Source: Xanthobacteraceae bacterium (lineage in GTDB: Bacteria > Pseudomonadota > Alphaproteobacteria > Rhizobiales > Xanthobacteraceae). From it: a stretch of 64,000 bases of DNA. Below are positions 16,894 to 27,712 of the stretch, piece after piece. The DNA lies in NCBI GenBank assembly GCA_019752575.1, contig JAIELW010000011.1, positions 124,001 through 188,000 of the forward strand. Reading direction: 5' to 3'. Every line of letters starts with the position of its first letter. The stretch's first letter is position 1. The translations under genes and the position numbers were made by a program. The notes beneath the pieces were generated by a model. That model made no database searches, had not been told where the DNA came from, and saw only the letters and a program-made list of their open reading frames with translations.

Positions 16894-18105
16894 CTATCGC
16901 CGCGATCCGAACTGCAGGACGAACAGCCCGATGATCGTGGCGACCGCACCGGCGATAAAAGGCAAGGCGTAGTCGCCGGTCCAATCGTACAGAAGACCGA
17001 TTGCGAGCGGGCCGCCGGCGACACCGGCCATGCCGATGAACTGACTCATCGAATAGATGCGGCCGTATTCCCTGGTTCCGAATTTTTCCGCGAGCAGGAG
17101 CGGATGCATCATCAGCGAATTGCCGATGGTGACGCCGAACAGCGCCGTTGCCGCGAGGATGCTGACGCGGTCATGGACGAATGCGAGCGCGAGCAAGGAA
17201 ACCCCCTGCACCGCCATCAGCTCCAGCGCGAAAGTGCGCACGCGCATGCGCAGCACCAGCCAGCCGCCGGTCAGGCGGCCAGTTATGCTCGCCGCCGCGA
17301 GGAATGCGAGCGCCAGCGCCGCTGTTTCCGCGCCGTTCCTGATATTGGCGAGGCGATAAAGATGCGCGATCGCGCCGACCTGCGCGCCCAACAAGAAAAG
17401 ATAGGCAATTGAAACCGCGTAGAAAAATCCGGTTCGCTTCGCCTCGGCATAGCTAACCGAAGGTACCGCCTGCGCGCTCTCGCCGTTCGCGCCCTTTACG
17501 CCGCCGTCCGGCTCGAGCCCCATCACGGCAGGATTGCTGCGAACGACGAACAAGGCGACCGGCACGATGGCGAGAAACACAACCGCCATCCACGGCCCGG
17601 TCGCGCTCAAGCCCCCGCGCTCGATGGAAAGCGCCACGAACGGCGCGATAAAAATGCCGCCGAGCGAAAGGCCGGTGGAGGCGAGCGATAGCGCGAGCGA
17701 GCGCTTCACGCTGAACCAGCGCGTGACCAGTGTGGTCAACGGCACAAGGCCGGTGCCGCCGTAAGCGAAGCCGAAGACGATGTGAAAGAGAAAGAGCTGC
17801 CAGGTTTCGCGCAGATAACCGACCGAAAACAAGCACGCCGACCCGACGACCGCGGCGCCGACAATCGCTGCGCGCGGGTCGAAGCGGTCGACCAATCTTC
17901 CGACCAACACGCCCGCGACCCCACCCGACACGAAAAACGCGGCGGTCGCAGCACTCGTCAGCGAAACCGGGAAGCCGCGCTCGGCGACAAATGCGTTCAG
18001 AAGCACCGAAAGATTGTAGAAAGCGAGCCCGGAGGTGATCGTTGTGATCAGACAGATCGCGGCAACGATGTACCAGCCGTAAAAGATGCGCGTGTCGCCG
18101 GGCAT
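16894..18105 (-). CDS. MFS transporter (oxalate/formate antiporter-like)
   Basis: The 403-residue protein has about twelve hydrophobic segments. It begins FYGWYIVAAICLITTITSGL and carries the MFS loop motif VGRLVDRFDPR after the second segment and RLTGGWLVLRMR in the second half. The N-terminal GWYIV and overall pattern are like the OFA/monocarboxylate branch of the major facilitator superfamily. Substrate cannot be told from sequence. A second carrier of similar type is encoded 0.5 kb upstream on the same strand. Confidence 0.88.
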   Translation of the reverse strand: MPGDTRIFYGWYIVAAICLITTITSGLAFYNLSVLLNAFVAERGFPVSLTSAATAAFFVSGGVAGVLVGRLVDRFDPRAAIVGAAVVGSACLFSVGYLRETWQLFLFHIVFGFAYGGTGLVPLTTLVTRWFSVKRSLALSLASTGLSLGGIFIAPFVALSIERGGLSATGPWMAVVFLAIVPVALFVVRSNPAVMGLEPDGGVKGANGESAQAVPSVSYAEAKRTGFFYAVSIAYLFLLGAQVGAIAHLYRLANIRNGAETAALALAFLAAASITGRLTGGWLVLRMRVRTFALELMAVQGVSLLALAFVHDRVSILAATALFGVTIGNSLMMHPLLLAEKFGTREYGRIYSMSQFIGMAGVAGGPLAIGLLYDWTGDYALPFIAGAVATIIGLFVLQFGSRR

Positions 18106-18222
18106 GTGCGGGAAAACCGGAGGAAGGGCGCAACTCCTATGCGGGCTTCGCGCTCCGTATGCAATGGGAGACGAGGCGCGGCAGCCATGCGAAGGCCCCG
18201 CGTTGCCGCACGGCGGGACGGC

Positions 18223-18537
18223 TTATTTCTTTTCGAGGAGAAGCCGGTTGCCCTGCTTTTCGATCAGCACCTTCGCCTGCTCCGCCATCTTGGCGAGCAG
18301 CCACGGTAGCGAGACGTCGATGACGACATGATCGTCGCGGATGTCGATGGTGCCGGCGGCGTTCTGTCCGAGCATCGAGACGTTGAAGGCGACCTGATCG
18401 CCGTTCCAGGTTTCGTCGGCGAAATTCATCATGCTGCCGCCCTTCTCGCGCGCGGCGGCGAAGCCCTTCTTGATCCGGCGGGTGGCCTCCTCCTTGCCGA
18501 GCTTGTGCGGGATCGAAACCGTTACCTTTTCAGCCAT
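18223..18537 (-). CDS. polyhydroxyalkanoic acid system family protein
   Basis: The 104-residue small protein starts MAEKVTVSIPHKLGKEEATR and has the conserved GGSMMNFADETWNGDQ and DVSLPWLLAKMAEQAKVLIE. These match the PHA_gran_rgn family, found with polyhydroxyalkanoate granule genes. No PHA synthase or phasin is seen here. The function is probably in granule regulation or a cytoplasmic lipid-like binding role (inference). It sits between two MFS genes and is probably transcribed on its own. Confidence 0.85.
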   Translation of the reverse strand: MAEKVTVSIPHKLGKEEATRRIKKGFAAAREKGGSMMNFADETWNGDQVAFNVSMLGQNAAGTIDIRDDHVVIDVSLPWLLAKMAEQAKVLIEKQGNRLLLEKK

Positions 18538-18629
18538 CGCAGCCTCACACTTCAAGCGCTCTAGATAGGATGCCAGATCGCATTGGCAACGTTTCGCCCG
18601 ATAATTCTTCAGGGATAATGGTGCGGCGA

Positions 18630-19883
18630 TCAGGCCGCGAGCGGCGCCTGCGCGGAAGCGCCCTGCTTCTTCGGGCGTGACGCCAGCAAGAGCCACACGA
18701 CGATCGCGACGTTCAGGAAGTTCCAAATCAGTCCGTTCGCGAAAGCCGCGTAATAATTGCCGGTGTAGTCGAAAATCGCGCCGGAGACCCAGCCGCCGAA
18801 GGCCATGCCGATGATCGACGAAAAGATGACAATGCCGACGCGGACGCCCGCTTCCTGCGGCGGGAAGTACTCGCGCACGATCACCGCATACATCGGCACG
18901 ATGCCGCCCTGAAACAGACCGAACAGAATCGAGATCGCATAGAGCGAGGTCAGTCCGTCGAAGAAGAGATAAAGAAAAAGCGCAACCCCTTGCAGGAACG
19001 AGCCGATGAGCAAAGTCGCGACACCGCCGATCTTGTCCGCGACAAAACCGGAAGCGACGCGGCTGATAATCCCGAACGCGAGCATCAAGGCCAGCATCTC
19101 CGCGCCGCGCGCGGCGCCATAGCCGAGGTCGCCGCAGTAAGCCACGATATGCACCTGCGGCATCGACATCGCGACACAGCAGGCGATGGCCGCGACGCTC
19201 AGAATGATCATCAGCGCATTCGAGGAAAGCCCGAGCGCGTTGCGCGCGCCGGCAGCAGCCGCGTTCGCGGTTGCGACTTCGGAGAGCGCGATGCGGCGAC
19301 GGAAGACGAAGATCAGCGGAAGAATGGCGAGGAGAACGAAAACGCCGATCCAGAGTTGCGTCGGCCGCCAGCCGTAGGTCGCGGTCGAATATTGCACGAT
19401 CGGCGGCCAGATCGCGCCGGCCACGTAATTGCCGGACGCCGCCATCGCCACCGCGATCCCGCGCCGCTTGGTGAACCAGTGCGAGAGATCGGCCATCATC
19501 GGTGCGAACGTCACCGACGCGCCGATGCCGATCAGCAGATGTGTGAGCGCGAACAGGAGGAGCGTCGGCGCAATGCCAGAGAGCAAATAGCCGGCGGAGA
19601 GGGAGGCCGTGCCGATCAGCATCGGAAACACGATGCCGTAGCGGTCGGCGAGCCTGCCCATGGCGATGCCGCCGATGCCGAAGCCGAGCATGGTGAGCGT
19701 ATAGGGCAGCGTCGCGTCGGCGCGCAGCACGCCGAAATCGGCCTGCACCGCCGGCAGGATCACCACCACCGACCACATGCCGACCGAGCCGATCGCGCCC
19801 GCGAGCAGCGCCGTCCACAGGCGCGCCCAGGCATAAGGCGACTCGGCGACTCCGGTCGCAATCGAATTATTCTGCGGGCTCAT
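18630..19883 (-). CDS. MFS transporter
   Basis: The 417-residue protein has twelve predicted membrane segments. The family loop MGRLADRYGIVFPM lies between segments two and three, and VADKIGGVATLLIGSFLQG is its counterpart in the second half. A short hydrophilic tail rich in Lys and Ala ends it. It is a drug or organic-anion type carrier whose substrate cannot be predicted. It has about the same length as the carrier at 16894-18105 but is too different to be a recent duplicate. Confidence 0.88.
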   Translation of the reverse strand: MSPQNNSIATGVAESPYAWARLWTALLAGAIGSVGMWSVVVILPAVQADFGVLRADATLPYTLTMLGFGIGGIAMGRLADRYGIVFPMLIGTASLSAGYLLSGIAPTLLLFALTHLLIGIGASVTFAPMMADLSHWFTKRRGIAVAMAASGNYVAGAIWPPIVQYSTATYGWRPTQLWIGVFVLLAILPLIFVFRRRIALSEVATANAAAAGARNALGLSSNALMIILSVAAIACCVAMSMPQVHIVAYCGDLGYGAARGAEMLALMLAFGIISRVASGFVADKIGGVATLLIGSFLQGVALFLYLFFDGLTSLYAISILFGLFQGGIVPMYAVIVREYFPPQEAGVRVGIVIFSSIIGMAFGGWVSGAIFDYTGNYYAAFANGLIWNFLNVAIVVWLLLASRPKKQGASAQAPLAA

Positions 19884-19976
19884 GATGTTCCGTTGTCGTC
19901 GCGGCGCGGCGAAAGATCAAGCTGCGATGCGGCGAAACGCTAGGGCATTTTCTCATAGCGGCAATGCGCGGGCGCG

Positions 19977-20417
19977 TCAGACGCGGATCACCACCGTGCG
20001 CGCGATGCGGTCGCCGAGCCGCTGCGTTTTCGGCGAGGAGACGGCGAAGAAGAAGCCGACCAGATAAAGCACCGGAAATATATCGACGACGCGCAGGACG
20101 TTGCGGATCACGGACTCGCTCCAGCCGATGTCCGCGCCGTCGCTCTCGCGCACGACCCGCATGCCGAGCAGAAGCTTCGCTGGCGTGGCACTCCAGACCG
20201 CTTCCGTCACCACGAAATAGGCGAAGAACAGCACGTAAAGCACGACGGCCGGCGTGCCGTCGACGCTGAAGCCGTAACCGCTGCTCGAAACCTGCCCGAA
20301 GAAATTGCTGTAGACCGCGGCGGTCACGCCGAGGACGACGAAATCGCCGAACGCGCCGAGCGCGCGCATGCCGAGCGAGGCGATCCGGACTTCACGGGCT
20401 TCGCTTGTCTCTGTCAT
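19977..20417 (-). CDS. RDD-family membrane protein
   Basis: The product has 146 residues from the ATG at 20417, which has GGAG upstream. An ATG-less extension to 20465 is less likely. The RDD pattern is visible: ASLGMRALGAFGDFVVLGV (first membrane helix), SATPAKLLLGMRVVRESDG, and a final helix before SSPKTQRLGDRIARTVVI. RDD proteins are small inner-membrane proteins, in a few cases linked to ion exchange. The specific role is unknown. Confidence 0.9.
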   Translation of the reverse strand: MTETSEAREVRIASLGMRALGAFGDFVVLGVTAAVYSNFFGQVSSSGYGFSVDGTPAVVLYVLFFAYFVVTEAVWSATPAKLLLGMRVVRESDGADIGWSESVIRNVLRVVDIFPVLYLVGFFFAVSSPKTQRLGDRIARTVVIRV

Positions 20418-20476
20418 ATGGAGGCTCCGTTCGAAAATCGTGCGACAGGGGCGCGGCGCAGTCAAATTGCGATCGT

Positions 20477-20578
20477 GTCATCCCGGCCAAGCGGCGAAGC
20501 CGCGCGAGCCGGGATCCATACTCCCTGCGCCAAAAGTTGGCGCTGAAGGTTATGGGTCCCCGCTTTCGCGAGGACGAC
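20477..20578. repeat. palindromic intergenic repeat, GTC(G/A)TCC type
   Basis: The ends read GTCATCCCGGCC... and ...GCGAGGACGAC, with an inner match of ATCCATA to TATGGGT. Related copies are at 53572-53702 and 39353-39466. All three share the GGGA(T/C)CCATA and (T)ATGGGTCCCCGC(C/T)TTCGC blocks. It is non-coding and behaves as a dispersed inverted-repeat element. Confidence 0.75.
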
Positions 20579-21160
20579 AAAGGGCAAGCCTCCGTCACAT
20601 CGCGCGCGATATCGCGGGATTTCCCGAACCGTCGCTCTTTCCCGCGCCCGAGGGAGAAAGAGGGGGAGGAGCGCCGAAAGGCGCTGCCGTATCGTGCGTA
20701 GCGGTATCTCTTGCGAGATACCGGCGCCTTTCGACGCTCCGGCACGCCGCGGGTGCCGGCTTGCGATGTATCGCATTCCGGCAAAACCAAAGGCCCGCAT
20801 CGTGCGGATTTGTGGCGTCTTCCTTCCGATCCGGACCGCGCTTTTCGTGCGGGCGCGAAAGAGAAGCGCCCGCTCCGTCAGCCAAGCTCCTGGCAGGCGG
20901 TCGTCTTGCCGCCGGGCGGAGCCCCGGATCGCCCGGTGTCCCGGTTTGCGAAACCGGAACAGCAGGCGCCACACCCTCCCCCGCTTCACGACGCCTCGAG
21001 AAACGCCCCTCAGTGCGGAGAGAGTGACAGGACTATAATCCTAGATTGGGGCGGGAGTAAGGAGAGGCACTCGGTGAGTGGCATTTTGAGAGGCCCTATT
21101 TCCGCGAAGATCTTCAAACGATCGCTAGTTGAAAAGCCGTAGTCCGCTCGAGTCTGGCAC
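20579..21160. other. gene-free structured intergenic stretch
   Basis: No credible gene is seen here. Several overlapping open frames exist on both strands but have no ribosome-binding sites and no family features. The stretch holds several hairpins, notably the long one at 20668-20740 and CCGGTTTGCGAAACCGG at about 20939-20956. It forms the left border of the AT-richer RES/Xre island. It looks like accumulated repeat debris. Confidence 0.6.
20668..20740. repeat. long nested inverted repeat
   Basis: GGAGCGCCGAAAGGCGC pairs with GGCGCCTTTCGACGCTCC (one mismatch, one bulge). Inside the loop sits a second perfect hairpin, GGTATCTC-TTGC-GAGATACC. The cross-shaped fold could be a terminator-like or mobile palindromic element. 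No copy was found elsewhere in the window. Confidence 0.55.
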
Positions 21161-21220
21161 TGCAAACGCATGATAAATAAAGGAAATTTAAGAACAAAAA
21201 GGGAATATATTACGTTTTAC

Positions 21221-21257
21221 TTTCATAGTTGAAAATTATAAAAACAAAAGCTAGAGT
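21221..21257 (+). promoter_or_regulatory. candidate promoter and operator of the RES/Xre island
   Basis: TTGAAA at 21229-21234, a 17-bp spacer and TAGAGT at 21252-21257 form a plausible sigma-70 promoter. It ends 22 nt before the ATG at 21280. The -35 element overlaps the inverted repeat TTTCA-TAGT-TGAAA (21221-21234). The Xre-family antitoxin could bind this to autoregulate the operon. This is predicted from pattern only. Confidence 0.5.
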
Positions 21258-21279
21258 ACCTCCGACAGGAGACGTCAGC

Positions 21280-22566
21280 ATGTCCGCCACCGTCCATGTA
21301 TTGCATCCCCCATCCAGCGCGATTGGAGCGTTTCTGCGTGTTGGTCACACAGGATTTCGAAAACTTGAAGCTTTGCTTGCGGCCAATAGGCTCCCCATAC
21401 GCAGGGTTGTTTTTGATGCGGCTCACATCGGTGAGCAGGTTGACCTACTAAAGGCACTACGTAGTCGCGGCTATGAAACGGTCCTCGACCCGAACTGCGC
21501 GGAAATGGCGACAAGCGCTCGCTTTGATTCGGCGGTTGGAAATTTGCCATGGGGCAATTCCGACAGGCCTTGGACACCTCAGGATTTCTCGCAAGCAAGA
21601 AATTTGGACACAGCAAAAGCACTTGCGGACTTTGCTGTCAGTTATGGCGTTGATGCTGTTCTGGCGCCTACTCATCTAATTGAAAGCACCCCTAGCCCTT
21701 GGCTGGCTGTTGACCTGAAACTCAGCGAGGCGCTGAGGCGTGAGCTGGATCGTTCTGGTGGGAAGAACGTCGCAATCGATTACCAGTTAATTACTACTAA
21801 CGCGGTCCTTAAAGATCCAACAAATACCGATCTGTTCGTCTCCGAGCTTCAACACTTGCCGATTGATAATATTTGGCTGCGTTCGTCTGGCTTTGGAGCG
21901 TCCGCGACCGGAACAGCAACTCGGGCATTCATTGAAGCTGCACAGCGATTTCATCAAGCCAATAGGCCGCTCGTCGCCGATTTTGCAGGCGGCTTTTCTG
22001 GTATTGCCGCAGCTGCCCTTGGCGCGATTGCAGGACTCAGTAGTGGCGTCGGCCAAAAAGAAAACTTTAGGTCGGGAGATTGGAAGAAGCCACAAGCTAA
22101 AGGCGGCGGCTCTGCAAAGCGCATTTATATCCCTGAGCTTGATCGTTACTTCAAGGAAGATCAGCTTGAAAGGTTTTTTGAAACCAAAGGTGCTCGGGCA
22201 AGGTTTGGTTGTAACGACCAATCCTGCTGCCCACACGGCATCGAAGATATGATTGATAAGCCTCACGTGCACTTTATTACGCAGCGTAGTCGGCAAATTG
22301 AAAATTTATCGTCAATTCCCGAATCTCGCCGAGGGGAACACTTCTTGCTTCACCATCTAGACCCAGCCATTCGCTCTGCCAGGCAAGGAGCTAAATTGAA
22401 GATTGCCGATGACGAGATTTCGAAGGTTGTGTCAGACGCGAAGAAAAGACTGATTCTTCTTCGTGACCCATTAAGCGATGTCCATGCAAACTCTGGCTCA
22501 AAGTCTAGAAGTCGAGCGCTTAGATTTCGAGGGAGCCCACAAAAAACAAACAAAGCGACAGGCTAG
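21280..22566 (+). CDS. unknown protein, TIM-barrel-like with Cys/His cluster; first gene of a RES/Xre operon
   Basis: The product has 428 residues. The ATG at 21280 follows AGGAG, which is preferred over TTG 21229. Alternating beta strands and helices (RRVVFDAA, ETVLDPN, DAVLAPTHLI, NVAIDYQLIT, NIWLRSSGFGAS, RPLVADFAGGFSG) suggest a TIM barrel over residues 1-260. A C-terminal part has Cys311, Cys316, Cys317, His319 and His329/331, a possible metal site. The layout recalls tRNA-guanine transglycosylase-like proteins, but no diagnostic motif proves that. It lies 3 nt upstream of the Xre gene, so it is cotranscribed. Base composition is clearly more AT-rich than the flanks, so transfer is likely. 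Confidence 0.75.
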   Translation: MSATVHVLHPPSSAIGAFLRVGHTGFRKLEALLAANRLPIRRVVFDAAHIGEQVDLLKALRSRGYETVLDPNCAEMATSARFDSAVGNLPWGNSDRPWTPQDFSQARNLDTAKALADFAVSYGVDAVLAPTHLIESTPSPWLAVDLKLSEALRRELDRSGGKNVAIDYQLITTNAVLKDPTNTDLFVSELQHLPIDNIWLRSSGFGASATGTATRAFIEAAQRFHQANRPLVADFAGGFSGIAAAALGAIAGLSSGVGQKENFRSGDWKKPQAKGGGSAKRIYIPELDRYFKEDQLERFFETKGARARFGCNDQSCCPHGIEDMIDKPHVHFITQRSRQIENLSSIPESRRGEHFLLHHLDPAIRSARQGAKLKIADDEISKVVSDAKKRLILLRDPLSDVHANSGSKSRSRALRFRGSPQKTNKATG

Positions 22567-22569
22567 AAA

Positions 22570-22908
22570 ATGGCAAGTGCAGTTTCCAAGTTGATAGATG
22601 ACCTACGTGAACGCGGAGGGTTAAAGGGTACGGATGTTGCGAATATTGTCGATGTGTCGCCAGCGACAGTCTCACGATGGACGGCCGGAAAGGCACTCCC
22701 GCATCCGCGAACTCAATTGGTAATTTCCGATCTTCGATATATCGTAGATCGTCTCGCTGAATTCTACACACCTGATGAAACGCGACTTTGGCTCTATTCT
22801 AAGCACCGATTGCTTAATGGAGAGCGAGCGATTGATTTGATTCATCAGGGCTCAGCAGACAAAGTTCTGACCGTAATTGAAAGTCTTGACGATGGGACGT
22901 TCACGTAA
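22570..22908 (+). CDS. Xre/MbcA/ParS-type antitoxin
   Basis: The product has 112 residues. A helix-turn-helix at about 17-45 (LKGTDVANIVDVSPATVSRW) is followed by a C-terminal DUF2384 toxin-binding region (ETRLWLYSKHRLLNGERAID) where the RES partner usually docks. It is followed after 3 nt by the RES toxin gene, the standard order in RES-Xre type II toxin-antitoxin modules. It should neutralise the toxin and repress its own promoter. It is shorter than many Xre antitoxins of this class. Confidence 0.88.
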   Translation: MASAVSKLIDDLRERGGLKGTDVANIVDVSPATVSRWTAGKALPHPRTQLVISDLRYIVDRLAEFYTPDETRLWLYSKHRLLNGERAIDLIHQGSADKVLTVIESLDDGTFT

Positions 22909-22911
22909 ACG

Positions 22912-23460
22912 ATGTCGTCCAGCCGAATTCATGATCGCGCAATTCTGGATGCGTTGGAAGATTTAACTCCAGAGTCGCTTCAATTAAGAGTTTGGAGAGT
23001 CACTCGAAAGGGGCGCGATCCCTTGAGGGGAACAGCAGCCCATGGACGGTGGACATCTATTGGTGAATTCGAGGTACTTTACACCAGTGTAGAAAAGAAT
23101 GGAGCGTTGGCTGAAGTTGGATTTCGATTGTCTTTGGAACCCATTTGGCCGAGCTTGATACGTCACCAACTGCACACCATCGAAGTAAAAACGGAGCGAA
23201 CACTTCAATTGGCCAATCTCGACGACCTCGCCAAATTAGGTGTTGATACGGCTAAATACGAGACCTTCGATTACGAAACCACTCAAGCAATAGCTGCTGC
23301 AGCACACTTCCTCGAATTTGATGGATTGTTGGTCCCCAGTGCCAGATTCGGTTGCTCCAACCTCGTGCTGTTCATGGACAGAATTTCAACAAATGATTTA
23401 AGCGTGACAAACACTGAGCTTATCGACTGGGAAGAGTGGAAGCGGTTCAAGAATAAGTAA
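22912..23460 (+). CDS. RES-domain toxin (NAD+-degrading type)
   Basis: The product has 182 residues. RES family marks are LRVWRV (25-30), HGRW (44-47), LYTS (56-59) with ALAE (65-68), and GLLVPSARFGCSNLVLF (138-154). Arg, Tyr, Glu and Ser in these blocks are the usual active-site positions. RES toxins degrade cellular NAD+ by phosphorolysis or hydrolysis. The cognate Xre antitoxin gene lies directly upstream. It ends 2 bp before the convergent mltB-type gene, so the island boundary is sharp on this side. Confidence 0.9.
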   Translation: MSSSRIHDRAILDALEDLTPESLQLRVWRVTRKGRDPLRGTAAHGRWTSIGEFEVLYTSVEKNGALAEVGFRLSLEPIWPSLIRHQLHTIEVKTERTLQLANLDDLAKLGVDTAKYETFDYETTQAIAAAAHFLEFDGLLVPSARFGCSNLVLFMDRISTNDLSVTNTELIDWEEWKRFKNK

Positions 23461-23462
23461 CC

Positions 23463-24260
23463 CTACCTCAACTGCTCTGCAAAATAGTGGAGCGTCTTCC
23501 GATACACCTCCGAGCGATTCCACTCCCGCAGCACCTGAAAATTCTGCGTGCCCTCGCCGAAAGGCTGCCCCTTCTGCCAGCCGTTGACCGCGAGCAGGTT
23601 CGCGGTCGATGCCATCACATCCGGCACCGAGCGGCGCAGGTTCACATGCCCGTCGCCGTCGAAATCGACGCCATACTTTATATAGGAGCTCGGCAGAAAC
23701 TGCGTCTGGCCGATCTCGCCGGCATAAGCCCCCAATAAATCCCGCTTCGAAAGATCGCCGCGCGCGATGATCTGGAGTGCCGCCAGCAACTCGCCCTGAA
23801 ACAGATCGGTGCGGCGGCAGTCGTGCGCGAGCGTCGAGAGCGTTTTCACCACCGGCAGCCTGCCGGTGTCGCCGCCGTTGTCGGTCTCCATGGTCCAGAT
23901 CGCCATCACCAGTTCGCGCGGCACGCCGAAGCGCCGCTCCACGCGATCGAACAGCTTCTCGTGGCGCTTGAGCAACGCCTTCGCGCGCTTCACCCGCGCG
24001 GGCGTCACGCGCGAGCGCGCATAATCCTCCCACGAGCGCTTGAAGGTGTTGCGCTGGCGGCGGTCGAACGCCATCACCTTGGGGTCGTATTCGATGTCGT
24101 CGAACGCTTCCGCGAGCACGCGCTGGGGAATGCCCTTCGCCGCCGCCTCGCGCCTGAACTCCGCGATGAAGCTCTCGAAGTTGCCGCCGCATTTTGCGGC
24201 GGATGCGGGGGCGATCAACGCGAGAGAAAAAAAGAGCACGAAAGCAATTCTGAATATCAT
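23463..24260 (-). CDS. lytic murein transglycosylase, MltB family
   Basis: The 265-residue exported protein has a signal peptide at about 1-22. The family motifs are ARSRVTPARVKRAKALLKRH, WTMETDNGGDTGRLPVVKTL with catalytic Glu125, and AGEIGQTQFLPSSYIKYGVDFDGDGHVNL. It cleaves the glycan strand of peptidoglycan, forming 1,6-anhydro-muramic ends in the periplasm. It is the slt35/MltB-like type common in alphaproteobacteria, shorter than E. coli MltB. It has no lipobox. Confidence 0.92.
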   Translation of the reverse strand: MIFRIAFVLFFSLALIAPASAAKCGGNFESFIAEFRREAAAKGIPQRVLAEAFDDIEYDPKVMAFDRRQRNTFKRSWEDYARSRVTPARVKRAKALLKRHEKLFDRVERRFGVPRELVMAIWTMETDNGGDTGRLPVVKTLSTLAHDCRRTDLFQGELLAALQIIARGDLSKRDLLGAYAGEIGQTQFLPSSYIKYGVDFDGDGHVNLRRSVPDVMASTANLLAVNGWQKGQPFGEGTQNFQVLREWNRSEVYRKTLHYFAEQLR

Positions 24261-24285
24261 CGGATCAACTCAAATGTCCCGACAA

Positions 24286-24394
24286 CCTCTCCCATTGGGA
24301 GAGGTCGGCACGCGAAGCGGGCCGGGTGAGGGGTTACAAAATCTCTTCTTCATGCACCCCCTCACCCCAACCCTCTCCCCCTTGGGGAGAGGGA
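24286..24394. repeat. CCTCTCCC/GGGAGAGG palindromic repeat
   Basis: Left hairpin CCTCTCCCATTGGGAGAGG is followed by GTGAGGGG. Then come ACCCCCTCACCCC and right hairpin CCCTCTCCCCCTTGGGGAGAGGG. The two halves form one larger inverted repeat of about 110 bp. The same architecture occurs at 34886-35022, 35797-35911 and 44665-44784. Confidence 0.8.
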
Positions 24395-24429
24395 GCTAAC
24401 AATGACTTGCGGCGGAATTCGGTTTGCCG

Positions 24430-24948
24430 CTACTGCGTCGCCTTCAGGAGCGCGCGCGGGGCTTCCATATGGCCTTCGGGCGGATCGGGCTGGATCACGA
24501 CGCTGGCAGCGCCCGGAAAATTCTGCTCGCTGATTTCCGGGGCGCCGACGATCACGATCCGGCGGATGCGCGATTTCTCCTCGGGCTTGAGCTGGCTCCA
24601 CACGTTCAGCACGCTGAAGGCCCCGCCGGAGAAGCCATAGAGCGCCGCTACCCGCGGGTCCGAGCGGACCAGATCGAGCGCGAGCTTCATCTGCTCGCTT
24701 GTCCCGCCCGCAACATCGAGCACATGGCCGGCATAGCCCGAACGCCACGCATATTGCTTGGCGGAATAGTCGTCGAGCTGGCCGCGCGGCGCATTGTCGG
24801 CGGCGACCCCGCGCAGGATCAGCATGGTGCCGTTCGGCATCGCGAAATGAAACGCCGCGAGTCCCACGAGAAAAAGCGCGCCGACGAGAGCGGCAACCTT
24901 CTTCTCGCCCGCGAAATTCTTTCGGGACTTCCAGCCGGAAAGCGCCAT
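24430..24948 (-). CDS. membrane-anchored protein of unknown function
   Basis: The product has 172 residues from the ATG at 24948. A TTG at 24963 is possible. An N-terminal membrane segment spans about 19-37 (VAALVGALFLVGLAAFHF). The soluble part has a Rossmann or alpha/beta-hydrolase-like look with GFSGGAFSVLNVW and IVIVGAPEISEQNFPGAASV, but a full catalytic triad cannot be assigned. The periplasmic face probably holds the domain. It is isolated between two repeats. No function is assigned. Confidence 0.7.
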   Translation of the reverse strand: MALSGWKSRKNFAGEKKVAALVGALFLVGLAAFHFAMPNGTMLILRGVAADNAPRGQLDDYSAKQYAWRSGYAGHVLDVAGGTSEQMKLALDLVRSDPRVAALYGFSGGAFSVLNVWSQLKPEEKSRIRRIVIVGAPEISEQNFPGAASVVIQPDPPEGHMEAPRALLKATQ

Positions 24949-25013
24949 GAACAGCTCTGCCAATATGAATGTCAGAGCGGATAACCGCGGGGCCGGGGGA
25001 TAAGTTCCATTCT

Positions 25014-25099
25014 GTCATGCCCGGCCTTGTGCCGGGCATCTCGTTTAGGTGAGCACCATGCCCAAGAATCGAGATGGCCGGGACAAGCCCGGCCATGAC
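25014..25099. repeat. GTCATGCCCGGC palindromic repeat, copy 1
   Basis: The outer arms read GTCATGCCCGGCCTTGTGCC and its near mirror GGCCGGGACAAGCCCGGCCATGAC. The inner arm pair is ATCTCG / CGAGAT. A second copy with the same outer arms but a different, equally complementary inner pair is at 52378-52466. It lies just downstream of rpoD and may act as a transcription end. Confidence 0.8.
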
Positions 25100-25117
25100 G
25101 ATAATCGTCGCGGATTT

Positions 25118-27658
<2,541 letters not shown>

Positions 27659-27712
27659 GAGCAAGTCCTTGTGTTCCAAGGCTGCCGGACACCCGAATCA
27701 GCCTGCCAGTTA

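Noticed and set aside
20392-21142. Several small overlapping frames as possible genes
   Set aside because: They run through the palindromic repeat and hairpins, overlap one another on both strands and lack start signals.
21161-23460. The island as a prophage or integrative element
   Set aside because: No integrase, transposase, tRNA end or direct repeat pair was found at its borders.
24286-24394. CRISPR array or terminator pair
   Set aside because: There is only one element with two hairpins and no regular spacers; it belongs to the dispersed palindromic repeat type.
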